From: Nocardioides immobilis
GTDB lineage: Bacteria; Actinomycetota; Actinomycetes; Propionibacteriales; Nocardioidaceae
Reading direction: 5' to 3'
Length of the DNA: 64,000 bases
NCBI RefSeq assembly: GCF_003515065.1
Contig: NZ_QXGH01000025.1
Location: 62,001-126,000, forward strand
In this document: positions 32,212 through 41,258 of the stretch, piece by piece
How positions within the stretch are numbered: the stretch's first letter is position 1
Layout of the letters: every line of letters starts with the position of its first letter
The notes under the pieces: generated by a model
The model's database searches: none
Told to the model about the DNA's origin: nothing
What the model saw: the letters and a program-made list of their open reading frames with translations, nothing else
Position numbers and translations under genes: made by a program

Positions 32212-33068
32212 TCCAGCACCTCGCGCAGGGTCGTCGCGAACGCCTCCGGGTCGTTGTTCGGGGACCACTCGCTGGCGACGAAGCCGCCGTGGTCACCGGG
32301 GAACTCGATCACCTCGACGCCGACCAGCGCGGCGAGGGCCTCGGCGCCGCGCCGCGGGACCTCGGTCCCGCTCGCCGCTCCGACTGCCGGCACGATCCGC
32401 ACACCCGAGGCGCGGAGGGCCCCGCTGTCGGGGTGGTACGGCGGGATCGCCATGTTGTAGCCCAGCAGGGGGTCGTCACGGCTGCCGTCGTCCTCGGCGG
32501 AGAACCCGAACTGGGCAGGGTCGGGCGCTGGCTGGTCCAGGTAGTCCTCGGTGAGCACGCCGGCGTGCATGACGAGCTGGATGAACTTCGCCATCGCGGG
32601 CCCCTGGCCACTCCGCTGGTAGGTCTCGACGATGTCCTTGTAGACACGCTCCAGCACGTCGGCGTCCTCGAGCAGCGCCGTAAGAGGCGGCTCGTGCAGC
32701 ACCACGGTCGCGACGTCGCCAGGGTGCGACAGCAGCCACGGCAGCGCCGCCACCGCTCCCCCGCTGGACGCGAGCACGTCCACCGGGCCGAGCCCGGTCG
32801 CCTCCACCACGCGGTGCACGTCGTCGCCGTGGATCTCGAAGCTGACCTCGCCGCCCTCCTCGAGCCGGCTCCGCTCTGCCATCCGCGGGTCGTAGGTGAT
32901 CACGACGCGGTCGTCGAGGAGTGGCACGAGCTGGGAGAACCCGGACGCCCCCATCGGTGACCCGAAGACCATGACGGGCCGGTGCGGCCCCGCCTCATCG
33001 GGCTCGTGCACGTCGTACGTCAGCACTGCGCCGGGTACGTCGAGCGTGTGGGTGGTCGTGGTCGTCAT
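32196..33068 (-). CDS. Alpha/beta fold hydrolase
   Basis: 290 residues from ATG 33068, with GGAGGAGG upstream. MVFGSPMGASGFSQLVPLL and VVITYDPRM open the fold. The nucleophile elbow is ASSGGAVAAL (G/S-x-S-x-G-like, Ser in place), and GDHGGF near the end supplies the His. Resembles haloperoxidase/esterase-like hydrolases of unknown substrate. It follows the LLM oxidoreductase on the same strand after 71 bases and may share its transcript. Confidence 0.82.
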   Translation of the reverse strand: MTTTTTHTLDVPGAVLTYDVHEPDEAGPHRPVMVFGSPMGASGFSQLVPLLDDRVVITYDPRMAERSRLEEGGEVSFEIHGDDVHRVVEATGLGPVDVLASSGGAVAALPWLLSHPGDVATVVLHEPPLTALLEDADVLERVYKDIVETYQRSGQGPAMAKFIQLVMHAGVLTEDYLDQPAPDPAQFGFSAEDDGSRDDPLLGYNMAIPPYHPDSGALRASGVRIVPAVGAASGTEVPRRGAEALAALVGVEVIEFPGDHGGFVASEWSPNNDPEAFATTLREVLDQPVT

Positions 33069-33139
33069 CGGGGCCTCCTCCGCGTTGGTGTGGTGACGTT
33101 GACCGCGCTGGGGGCGCGGACTCATCGGCGGGTGGGGAC

Positions 33140-34018
33140 TCAGTTCTTCGCGAGGCGGGACAGCGCCTCGGCGTGGACCTCGGGGTCGGACCAGAACCGG
33201 TCCCCGGGCTCGCCGTCGGGCCAGTAGACGACGACCTCGTCGAACCCGGCCTCATCGGCCCGCGCGACGGCGTCGAGGAACTGGTCGACGCTCTCGGCCG
33301 GCCGGAGCTTCCCGAAGCCGAGCAGGAGGGACCGCCGCAGGGACGCGGGATCGCGCTGTCGGCACTCACAGGCAGCCGTGAGGGCAGCGCTCTGGTCGCT
33401 CACCCGCGTCCAGAAGTCAGGAGTGGAGAGGTCCGCGACTCCCGGTCCCCCGAAGCAGCTCCAGCCGTCACCGGACCGGGCGACGAGATCGAGGCCCCGA
33501 GGGCCATGGGCCGCCAGCAGGAGGTGGGGAGGAGCAGTGCCAGGGGGCAGCGGAAGGGTCTCGACTCCTGCGAACGCCAACGCCTCGCCGCGCCAGTCGG
33601 CGGCACCTCGCCACACCTCGCGCAAGCCTTCCACCAGCTCCCCGAAGCGCTGCGTCATCTCTCGGAGCGACGGATGGGCCGCGCGGTCGGCAGCGGCGCA
33701 CGCTGCGGAGCCGGCTCCCAGGCCGAGCACCAGCCGCCCCCCGGAGATGTCGGCCACCGTGGCCGCCGCGCGCGCCAGGGTCACCGGTGTCCGGTACGCC
33801 GACGACGCGACCAACGTGCCCAGCTCGAGACGGCTGGTGATGACTGCCGCCGCTGCCAGGGTGGTGAAGCCGTCACCGAGCCATTGGCCCGGCATCGAGG
33901 CGTGGGTCAGGTGGTCCGCCACGTAGGCGACGTCGTAGCCGACCTGCTCGATGTCGCGGAAGCCCGCGCTGAGCTGCTGCCAGGGACGAGTCTGCAGGAC
34001 CATCGCACCCAGGCGCAT
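33140..34018 (-). CDS. LLM class F420/FMN-dependent oxidoreductase
   Basis: 292-residue bacterial-luciferase-like TIM barrel. Markers are RLGAMVLQTRPWQQL at the start, YVADHLTHA, TSRLELGTLVASSAYRTPVTLARAAATVADISGGRLVLGLGAG, and the C-terminal FDEVVVYWPDG. Many actinobacterial members use F420H2, and this is a likely but unproven cofactor. Substrate unknown. Confidence 0.88.
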   Translation of the reverse strand: MRLGAMVLQTRPWQQLSAGFRDIEQVGYDVAYVADHLTHASMPGQWLGDGFTTLAAAAVITSRLELGTLVASSAYRTPVTLARAAATVADISGGRLVLGLGAGSAACAAADRAAHPSLREMTQRFGELVEGLREVWRGAADWRGEALAFAGVETLPLPPGTAPPHLLLAAHGPRGLDLVARSGDGWSCFGGPGVADLSTPDFWTRVSDQSAALTAACECRQRDPASLRRSLLLGFGKLRPAESVDQFLDAVARADEAGFDEVVVYWPDGEPGDRFWSDPEVHAEALSRLAKN

Positions 34019-34084
34019 GGCCCCGATGGTGGCACGGGCCGGGCGGGCCCGCAGCCGAACGACTCGTGCGACCGCCGCGGGAGC

Positions 34085-36808
34085 TCAGTCCGTCGAGACG
34101 ATGCCTCGCCGGAGCAGCCCGATCGCCGCCCGCGCCGTCTTGCGGACCGGGGAGTCGCCGGCCGCGTCGGCGACCTGGCCGGCGAAGTCGACGAGCTGCT
34201 TCATCTGCCGCACGAAGTCACCAGCGGTGAGGTCGGCCCGGGTGAGCACCTCGTCGAGCGCGTCGCCCTCGGCCCACCGGTAGGCGGTCCACGCGAAGCC
34301 GGGGTCGGGTGCCCGCAGGAACGCCAGCTTGTGGTCCTTCTCGAGGCGCTCGAGCTCGCCCCACAGCCGCTGCATGCCCTCGATCGTCGCGGTCACCGGA
34401 CCGCCGGGGAGCCGCGGGGCCGACTCGTCGGGCCGCCTGGCCTCGTAGACGAGGACCGAGAGCACCGACGCCAGATGGGCCGGCGACAGGTCGTCCCACA
34501 TCCCCTCCCGCAGCGCTTCGGCGGCGACCAGGTCGAGGTCGGAGTAGATCCGCATCAGTCCCCGGCCGCGGTCGGTCACCCGGTCACCGTCGAGGTAGCC
34601 GAGGGCGTCGAGCACCTCGCAGACGCGATCGAACTCCCGCGCGACGGTGTTGGTACGACGTTCGACCCGCCGCGCGAGCGTCTCGGTGTCGCGCTGCAGC
34701 TTGAAGTAGCGCTCGGTCCAGCGCGCGTGGTCCTCCCGCTCAGGACAGGAGTGGCACGGGTGGGCCTTCATCCGGTCGCGCAGCGTGGAGATCTCGGCCG
34801 CGGCCGCGGGGTCGGGCACGGTCTTCTCCAGCCGCGGCCGGGTGACCGACAGCGGCAGGTCCCCGACGGCCTGGCGGACCGACTCGGCGACCTGCTTGCG
34901 GGTGTGGGGGTTGCGCGCGTCGAACTTCTTCGGCAGCCGGACCCGGCCGACCGCCTCCACGGGCACCGGGAAGTCCATGATCGCGAGCCGCTTCGCCTGC
35001 CGCGAGGCGGTCACGACGAACGGCCGGTGACCGTGCTCGGAGAGCCCCGGATCAACGATGACCGCCGGCCCGGCGAACTTCCCGGCGGGCACCACGATCA
35101 CGTCGCCGGGCTTGAGCCGCTCGAGCGACGTGGCAGCGTCCTCGCGCTTCTCGGCGCGACGGGACCGGCTGGCGTCCTTCTCGAGCTCGTTGACCTGGCG
35201 GCGCAGGTCGGCGTACTCCAGGAAGTCTCCGAGGTGGCACTTGGCCGCTTCGGCGTACCCGGCCAGCGCGTCCTCGGCCTTGCGCAGCTGCCGTGCCAGC
35301 CCCACGACGGCGCGGTCGGCCTGGAACTGGGCGAAGGACTGCTCGAGCAGCTCCCGCGAGCGGTGCCTGCCGTACTGGTGCACCAGGTTGACCGCCATGT
35401 TGTACGACGGCCGGAACGACGAGCGCAGCGGGTAGGTACGGGTGGACGCCAGACCCGCCAGCTCGCGGGGGTTCATCCCCGGCTGCCAGAGCACGACGGC
35501 ATTGCCCTCGATGTCGAGGCCGCGGCGTCCGGCGCGACCCGTCAGCTGGGTGTACTCCCCCGGCGTGATGTCGGCATGCGTCTCGCCGTTCCACTTGGTC
35601 AGCTTCTCGAGCACGACCGTGCGCGCCGGCATGTTGATCCCGAGGGCCAGGGTCTCCGTCGCGAAGACCACCTTCACCAGCCCTTGGAGGTAGAGCGCCT
35701 CGACGCACTCCTTGAACGCCGGCAGCATCCCGGCGTGGTGCGCGGCGACGCCACGGCTGACGGCGTCGAGGAACTCGTGGTAGCCGAGGACGTCGAGGTC
35801 GGCACCGGGAAGCATCCCGACGGTCTGCTCGACGAAGGAGATGGCCTGGTCCCGCTCCTCGGGGGTGTTCAGCCGGAGATTGGCGTCGAGGCACTGTTGT
35901 ACGGCGGCGTCGCACCCGGCGCGGCTGAAGATGAAGACGATCGCGGGCAGCATCCGCTCGCGCTCGAGCCGCTCGATCACGTCGACGCGCCCCGGGATCC
36001 ATACCCGGCGGCCGTTGCCGACGCTGCGCGGGTTCTTCGAGGAGCCTGGCTTGCCCTTGCGCGGGGACCGGCGGTCCCGCATCAGCCGGGTGCTGGCCCA
36101 GTCGTCCCTCGCGATCCGCATCAGCTCGTCGTTGACCGGCGCGCCCTCGCGCACGAATCCCGCCGACGCATCGACGTCGGACGACGCGAACAGGTCGAGC
36201 AGCCGCCGTCCGACCATGACGTGCTGGTAGAGCGGCACCGGTCGCCGCTCGGCGACGATCGTGCGGGTCTCCCCGCGCACGGTCTCGAGCCACTCGCCGA
36301 ACTCCTCCGCGTTCGACACCGTGGCCGACAGCGACGCCACGGTCACCGACTCGGGGAGGTGGATGATCACCTCTTCCCAGGCGGCGCCGCGGGAGCGGTC
36401 GGCGAGGTAGTGCACCTCGTCCATGACCACGAAGCCGAGCCCGATCAGGGTGCGGGAGCCGGCGTAGAGCATGTTGCGCAGGACCTCGGTGGTCATCACG
36501 ACCACCGGCGCCTCGCCGTTGACGCTGGTGTCGCCGGTCAGCAGGCCGACCTGTTCCGGGCCGTAGCGAGCCACGAGGTCGTGGTACTTCTGGTTCGACA
36601 GCGCCTTGATCGGCGTCGTGTAGAAGCACTTGCGGCCCGTCTCGACGGCCAGCTCGACGGCGAACTCCCCGACGACGGTCTTGCCGGCACCGGTCGGCGC
36701 GGCGACCAGGACGCCGTGACCCTCTTCCAGTGCCTGGCAGGCCCGCACCTGGAAGTCGTCGAGGTCGAAGGCGAAGGTCGCCGCGAACTTCTCGTAGATG
36801 GTGGTCAC
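34085..36808 (-). CDS. helY: Ski2-like DEAD/DEAH RNA helicase HelY
   Basis: 907 residues from GTG 36808. Helicase motifs in order: APTGAGKT (I), TPIKALSNQKYHDL (Ia), MDEVHYL (II), LSATVSN (III), a C-terminal domain with ATETLALGINMPARTVVLEKL (V) and YTQLTGRAGRRG (VI), then the arch/wing and a DSHCT-like C-terminal domain. A Cys pair (HPCHSCPERED) lies in the latter half. RNA metabolism role by family. It overlaps the lipid kinase gene by 4 bases. Confidence 0.92.
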   Translation of the reverse strand: MTTIYEKFAATFAFDLDDFQVRACQALEEGHGVLVAAPTGAGKTVVGEFAVELAVETGRKCFYTTPIKALSNQKYHDLVARYGPEQVGLLTGDTSVNGEAPVVVMTTEVLRNMLYAGSRTLIGLGFVVMDEVHYLADRSRGAAWEEVIIHLPESVTVASLSATVSNAEEFGEWLETVRGETRTIVAERRPVPLYQHVMVGRRLLDLFASSDVDASAGFVREGAPVNDELMRIARDDWASTRLMRDRRSPRKGKPGSSKNPRSVGNGRRVWIPGRVDVIERLERERMLPAIVFIFSRAGCDAAVQQCLDANLRLNTPEERDQAISFVEQTVGMLPGADLDVLGYHEFLDAVSRGVAAHHAGMLPAFKECVEALYLQGLVKVVFATETLALGINMPARTVVLEKLTKWNGETHADITPGEYTQLTGRAGRRGLDIEGNAVVLWQPGMNPRELAGLASTRTYPLRSSFRPSYNMAVNLVHQYGRHRSRELLEQSFAQFQADRAVVGLARQLRKAEDALAGYAEAAKCHLGDFLEYADLRRQVNELEKDASRSRRAEKREDAATSLERLKPGDVIVVPAGKFAGPAVIVDPGLSEHGHRPFVVTASRQAKRLAIMDFPVPVEAVGRVRLPKKFDARNPHTRKQVAESVRQAVGDLPLSVTRPRLEKTVPDPAAAAEISTLRDRMKAHPCHSCPEREDHARWTERYFKLQRDTETLARRVERRTNTVAREFDRVCEVLDALGYLDGDRVTDRGRGLMRIYSDLDLVAAEALREGMWDDLSPAHLASVLSVLVYEARRPDESAPRLPGGPVTATIEGMQRLWGELERLEKDHKLAFLRAPDPGFAWTAYRWAEGDALDEVLTRADLTAGDFVRQMKQLVDFAGQVADAAGDSPVRKTARAAIGLLRRGIVSTD

Positions 36809-37677
36809 GCGAGCACCTGGAGCGCCTGCGGGACGCATTCCACGGTGAGCGGCAGGGCGCCGTACCGCTCGCCGTCGGCGTAGCCGACGATGCCCGGACA
36901 CGCCACCGTGACCCGGCGGACCCGGCGGCGGGAGAACTGCGGATGGTGCACGTGGGTCCCCTTGAAGAGCTTCGGGTAGGTCCGGATCAGCTCCGGCTTG
37001 GTGATCGGGCCGATGACGACGACGTCCAGGAGCCCGTCGTCGAGCGATGCGCCCTCCGCGATCCGGAGGCCCCCGCCGAACGACGGTCCGTTGCCGACCG
37101 CGACAAGCATCGCGTCGAGCTGGACGTGCTCGCCGTCGAGGTCGAGCTCGTAGTGCAACGGCTCGAACGTCCGGAGCGCGGCCACGGTGGCGATGTTGTA
37201 GCGCATCTGGCCGCGCGGCCACGACATCTGGTTCGCCCGTTCGTTGACGACGGCGTCGAACCCGGCCGCGAGCACGGTGGCGAACCAGCGGTCACCCGAG
37301 CGTGCGAGGTCGATCCTCCGCGGCTCCCAGGCGAGCAGCCGGCGGGCCGCCGCGGCCGGGGCGCGCAGCGGGATGCCGACCGCGCGCGCAGCGTCGTTGC
37401 CGGTGCCGGCCGGAATGATGCCGAGCGGCACGTCCGTGCCGGCGACCACCTGCAGCGCGAGGTGGACCAGCCCGTCACCCCCGCACACCACCAGGGCCTC
37501 GACGCCGTCCGCGACCGCCTTGCGCGCCAGGTCGGACGCCTCGTCGGCATCGCGCCCCTCGAGCGTGCGGACCCGCCAGCCGGCCCCGTGGAGCAGCGGC
37601 AGCGATGCATCGCGCACCCGTACGGCGCTCCCCTTGCCCGCGGTGGGGTTGGTGAGGAGGGCGATCTCGCGGGTCAC
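36805..37677 (-). CDS. Diacylglycerol/lipid kinase family protein
   Basis: 290 residues from GTG 37677. DAGK catalytic domain with LLTNPTAGKGSA, the nucleotide loop VVCGGDGLVHLALQ, and IIPAGTGNDAARAVG, followed by the beta-sandwich half (GEHVQLDAMLVAVGNGPSFGGGL and DGLLDVVVI). It phosphorylates diacylglycerol or a related lipid. In the tatC-helY interval of actinobacteria a kinase of this type is common. Overlaps helY by 4 bases. Confidence 0.9.
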   Translation of the reverse strand: MTREIALLTNPTAGKGSAVRVRDASLPLLHGAGWRVRTLEGRDADEASDLARKAVADGVEALVVCGGDGLVHLALQVVAGTDVPLGIIPAGTGNDAARAVGIPLRAPAAAARRLLAWEPRRIDLARSGDRWFATVLAAGFDAVVNERANQMSWPRGQMRYNIATVAALRTFEPLHYELDLDGEHVQLDAMLVAVGNGPSFGGGLRIAEGASLDDGLLDVVVIGPITKPELIRTYPKLFKGTHVHHPQFSRRRVRRVTVACPGIVGYADGERYGALPLTVECVPQALQVLA

Positions 37678-37699
37678 AAGGCCCAACCTATCCAGGCGG

Positions 37700-38122
37700 C
37701 TAACCGCCGCGGTCCCAGCCGGATCCGTCGCGAGCGACCCGCAGTCGTACGGCGAAGTGGTCGGGCGGCGCGCCGACGGCCTTGGCGAGCCGGCCGACCG
37801 CGTCGAGGACCCGCGGCGCGGTGAAGTCGGTGCCGGGGGCGCCGAGCGTGAGCCGCCCGCCCCGTCGTACGACGTGCACCTGCCCGTGCCGCCACGCCTG
37901 GTGGATCTGGATCCGAGTGGCCTCGTCGACCACGGCCACCGGGTAGGCGACATCGCCTGCCAACAGGTCGCACGCGAGCTCGACCCCGCTGGTGTCGCTG
38001 CGCAGCGAGCCGGGGACGATGCCGAGCTCGAGCGGACCGACGGCCGACCAGGTCACCGGGTCGGTGCCGAGCCACTCCGGTAGGTCGAAGGCGTCGACCG
38101 CGCTGCACGCCGGTCCGGTCAC
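37700..38122 (-). CDS. Conserved hypothetical protein between tatC and the lipid kinase
   Basis: 140 residues from GTG 38122, overlapping the tatC stop by 4 bases. No signal peptide or membrane segment. It has a strand-rich middle (GVELACDLLAGDVAYPVAVVDEATRIQIH) and a C-terminal helix (APRVLDAVGRLAKAVGAPPDHFAVRLRV). I do not recognise a domain. Coupling to tatC suggests a real gene. Confidence 0.72.
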   Translation of the reverse strand: MTGPACSAVDAFDLPEWLGTDPVTWSAVGPLELGIVPGSLRSDTSGVELACDLLAGDVAYPVAVVDEATRIQIHQAWRHGQVHVVRRGGRLTLGAPGTDFTAPRVLDAVGRLAKAVGAPPDHFAVRLRVARDGSGWDRGG

Positions 38123-38955
38123 AGTGGCGAGGCCTCGTCCGGGCTCAGGCCGGCGTTGATGCTGCGCCGCTCCCGGCGTCGGTCGTTGAGCCGGGCGATG
38201 ATCTCGGAGATCCCGAACAGGACCACCATCGGGACCGCCATGAAGGTCATCGTGAACGGGTCACCGGACGGCGTGATCACGGCGGCGAAGATGAACGTCC
38301 CGATGACGATCCACGGCCGGTGCGCTCCGAGTGTCCGCCCCTTCACGACCCCCGCCAGGTTCAGCATGACCACGAAGACCGGGATCTCGAACGCGATGCC
38401 GAAGGCGAGCAGCGTGCGGATGAAGAACGTGAGGTAGTCGTTGAACTCGACCAGGTTCGTGAGGTCAGCCGGGGTGAACCCGATCAGCACCTCGAGGCCC
38501 TTGGGCAAGGTGAGGTAGCCGATCGCGATGCCCAGGAGGAACAGCGGCCCGGCGATCACCCCGAAGATCGCGGACCACTTCTTCTCGTTGCGATGGAGCC
38601 CGGGCAGGATGAACGCCCAGATCTGGTAGAGCCACAGCGGGCTGGACCCGATCAGAGCTGCGAGCCCGCACAGCTTCAGGTAGAGCAGGAAACCTCCTGC
38701 GGCGCCCGCCGTGGTGGCTTCGGTGCGCCCATCCGGCAGCGACTTCTGAGCCTCGAGGTAAGGGTCGAGGACGAGCTGGAACAACGGGTCGAAGAAGAAC
38801 AGCGCGAGGACGAACGAGCCCGTGATGACCAGCGCCATCTTCAGGATCCGGGCGCGCAGCTCACGCAGGTGGTCGGACAGGGCCATCCGCCCGTCGGGTC
38901 CGACGGGATGGACCGGTCTACCGACGAAGAGCTGGACAACCCCCGTGAGCGACAA
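38119..38955 (-). CDS. tatC: Twin-arginine translocase subunit TatC
   Basis: 278 residues with six membrane helices. MALSDHLRELRARILK is the TatC N-terminal signature; FILPGLHRNEKKW and GIAFEIPVFVVMLNLAGVV are further landmarks. It receives twin-arginine signal peptides with TatA. The TTG at 38955 gives an extra 23 residues; ATG 38886 at MALSDHL is an equally possible start. Confidence 0.92.
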   Translation of the reverse strand: MSLTGVVQLFVGRPVHPVGPDGRMALSDHLRELRARILKMALVITGSFVLALFFFDPLFQLVLDPYLEAQKSLPDGRTEATTAGAAGGFLLYLKLCGLAALIGSSPLWLYQIWAFILPGLHRNEKKWSAIFGVIAGPLFLLGIAIGYLTLPKGLEVLIGFTPADLTNLVEFNDYLTFFIRTLLAFGIAFEIPVFVVMLNLAGVVKGRTLGAHRPWIVIGTFIFAAVITPSGDPFTMTFMAVPMVVLFGISEIIARLNDRRRERRSINAGLSPDEASPL

Positions 38956-38968
38956 GTGCGGTCCGGGA

Positions 38969-39214
38969 TCAGGCGTTGTGCTTGTGCTCGTCGTCGACGA
39001 TCTCGCCCTCGGCGACGTCGTCGGCGGCGTTCAGTGCGCCCTTCGGCTTCTCGTCGTCGTCAGCGAGACCCTTGGTCTCCGACTTGAAGATCCGCAGCGC
39101 CTGGCCGGTGCCGCGCGCGAGCTCCGGCAGCTTCGCCGCGCCGAACACCAGGACGAAGATGGCGAGGATGATCAGCCACTCCCAGCCCTGCGGCATGCCG
39201 ATCAGGGGAATCAT
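38969..39214 (-). CDS. tatA: Twin-arginine translocase subunit TatA
   Basis: 81 residues from ATG 39214. One membrane helix (WLIILAIFVLVFGAAKLP) with the FG hinge, the amphipathic helix ELARGTGQALRIFKSETKG, and an acidic tail ending in EHKHNA. It forms the translocation pore with TatC, 13 bases downstream. A TTG 12 bases upstream is a possible longer start. Confidence 0.88.
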   Translation of the reverse strand: MIPLIGMPQGWEWLIILAIFVLVFGAAKLPELARGTGQALRIFKSETKGLADDDEKPKGALNAADDVAEGEIVDDEHKHNA

Positions 39215-39270
39215 CAGCGGAACCAACTCTCGATTCGAGGAAACTCAGTCGTAAGTATCGTACGCCGCGG

Positions 39271-40278
39271 TCAGCGATACAGCGCGAGGGTGTCTTGTGC
39301 GGTCGCGGTGAAAGTCTCGGTGAACTCTTCGGGGGCGACCACGGTGGCGTACGGCGCCAGGCGCAGCAGCAGCCGCATCAGCCAGCGCGGGTCGGCGACC
39401 GGCAGGTCGACCTCGAGCACCCCGCCGTCCAGCGGCCGCACCTCTTGCATCGGGTAGTAGTGCGGCACCCAGTCGGCCTGGGGCTGCAGCAGCAGCGTGG
39501 CGATCGTCCCGCCCGCCGGGGCCTCGCCCGTCAACAAGCCCTCGCTGACCTCGCGTGGCGGCACCGGATCGGTCACGATCGGGGTGTCGAGGACGGTCGC
39601 CTCGGTGACCCGGTCCAGCCGGAAGAGGCGCTCGCCGCCGGCCGTGTGGCACCACGCGTCGAGGTAGCTGAACCGTCCGTGCGAGACCACCCCGCGCGGG
39701 TCGACGACCCGTTCGGAGAGCTCGTCGCGGGACGGGACGTGGTAGGTCAGCCGCACCTGCATCTGCTCGTCGGCCGCACGCTGGAGAGTGTCGGACAGTG
39801 CGAGCAGCGCGACCTCGCCCGACCGGGCGTCGACCGCGATCCGGCGCGACGCGGCGGCGGTCGTCGCCGCCGCCTCGAGCTTGGCGAGGACCCCATCGAT
39901 GATGACCTGGGTGTCGCGGCCCGAGACGTCGCGCAGGGTGTGGAGCGCGACCATCACCGCGGACGCCTCGGTCGGGCTCAGCCGCAGCGGCCGGGCGAGA
40001 TAGTCGGCGTTCTCGATCCGGATCACGCCGTCGCTGACCGGGCCGCCCTCGTCGGACTCGATCGCGTCGAGGTCGACGTCGATCAGGTCGTCGGGCAGCC
40101 CACCGGGCAGCCCGCACATGAACAGGACCTTGAGGTCGCCCAGCACCTGGGCCGGTGAGGTGCCGAGCAGGTCCGCAGCGTCGGCGAGGCGGACCTCGTC
40201 GCGGTGGTGCAGGAACGGCACCAGGGTGAGCAGGCGGGCGACCTGGTCACGGGCGCCCGGAGCGGCGGTCGTCGTCAT
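39271..40278 (-). CDS. pafC: WYL-domain regulator PafC
   Basis: 335 residues. N-terminal HTH (VRLADAADLLGTSPAQVLGDLKVLFMCG), then a WYL-like domain (SHGRFSYLDAWCHTAGGERLFRLDRV) and a C-terminal WCX extension. PafB and PafC together act as the activator of the LexA-independent DNA-damage response in mycobacteria. ATG 40278 overlaps the pafB stop by 4 bases. Named from the pairing and the pafA context. Confidence 0.9.
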   Translation of the reverse strand: MTTTAAPGARDQVARLLTLVPFLHHRDEVRLADAADLLGTSPAQVLGDLKVLFMCGLPGGLPDDLIDVDLDAIESDEGGPVSDGVIRIENADYLARPLRLSPTEASAVMVALHTLRDVSGRDTQVIIDGVLAKLEAAATTAAASRRIAVDARSGEVALLALSDTLQRAADEQMQVRLTYHVPSRDELSERVVDPRGVVSHGRFSYLDAWCHTAGGERLFRLDRVTEATVLDTPIVTDPVPPREVSEGLLTGEAPAGGTIATLLLQPQADWVPHYYPMQEVRPLDGGVLEVDLPVADPRWLMRLLLRLAPYATVVAPEEFTETFTATAQDTLALYR

Positions 40279-41237
40279 CCGGCAACCGCCTCGAGCCGGC
40301 CGACGACCTGGGCGCGCAGCCCTGCGGGCTCGAGGAGTACGACGTCCGGCCCGTGGTAGAGCACCTCGTCGACGAACCCCCGCGCCGGGCGGTCGAGCTC
40401 GACGCAGTCCCAGGTCGTCCGGGTGTCGGGCCCGACGACGCCCTCCTCGACCCGCGCGGCCCGCCGCCGGAAGCTGTGGCCGGCCCCCCGTCGTACCAGC
40501 AGGACCGCACGCTCGGCCGCCGGCATCGGCGCCAGCCGGTCGATCACCTCCCGCAGGTCGGTGTCGGGTGGTACGTCGTAGGCCCGTGCCGCGCCGACCT
40601 TGCGCACCGCTCCGGTCACCCGGTCGAGGCGGAAGACGCGCTCCGCCTGCCGGTCGGTATCGAATCCGACGAGGTACCACCGCCCGGAGGTCCGCACCAT
40701 GCCCCAGGGCTGGAGGTGCCGGCGCCGCGGCGTCGGCTCGTCGGGGCGCTGGTAGTCGAACTGGATCCGGGTCCGGTCGCACACCGCCTCCCAGCAGGTG
40801 GCGAACGCCGGCTCGTCGGCAGTGAGCCGGGGCTGCGCGATCTCCAGCGCCGTCAGGTCGACGTCGATGCCGGCGGCGTTGAGCTTGCGCACGGCGTCGG
40901 TCGTGGCCTGGGCCATCGTCGCCTGCTGCCAGACCCGGGACGCGAGGCTGACCACCGCCGCCTCCTCGGGGGTCAGCGACACGTCGGGCAGCGCGAACTG
41001 GTCGGGCGGGATCCGGTAGCCGACCTCGTCGTCGAAGAACGGATCGAGCTGGGCGACCTCGACGGGTACGCCGAGACTGCGCAGCTCGTCCTTGTCGCGC
41101 TCGAACATCTTCTCGAACGCGTCCGGACGCGAGTCGGGATACAGCAGCTTCCGGATCGGGTCCTTGGCGATCGGGCGCCGCTGCACGAGCAGCATGATGA
41201 GCAGATTGAGCAGGCGCTCGCTCTTCGGCGCGGGCAT
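40275..41237 (-). CDS. pafB: WYL-domain regulator PafB
   Basis: 320 residues. The HTH is at the start (KSERLLNLLIMLLVQRRPIAKDPIRKLL), the WYL segment is PWGMVRTSGRWYLVGFDTDRQAERVFRLDRV, with a WCX domain C-terminal. It partners with PafC in the damage-responsive transcription activator, in which the WYL domain is proposed to sense single-stranded DNA. First gene of the pafBC pair; 21 bases downstream of the FKBP gene. Confidence 0.92.
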   Translation of the reverse strand: MPAPKSERLLNLLIMLLVQRRPIAKDPIRKLLYPDSRPDAFEKMFERDKDELRSLGVPVEVAQLDPFFDDEVGYRIPPDQFALPDVSLTPEEAAVVSLASRVWQQATMAQATTDAVRKLNAAGIDVDLTALEIAQPRLTADEPAFATCWEAVCDRTRIQFDYQRPDEPTPRRRHLQPWGMVRTSGRWYLVGFDTDRQAERVFRLDRVTGAVRKVGAARAYDVPPDTDLREVIDRLAPMPAAERAVLLVRRGAGHSFRRRAARVEEGVVGPDTRTTWDCVELDRPARGFVDEVLYHGPDVVLLEPAGLRAQVVGRLEAVAG

Positions 41238-41258
41238 GGCTCGATTCTGCCTAGCGGA

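Noticed and set aside
33173..36883. A 1236-codon open frame on the plus strand
   Set aside because: It is antisense to helY and the LLM oxidoreductase gene. Its translation is rich in Arg, Gly, Val and His with no domain, the usual result of GC-rich third positions on the opposite strand.
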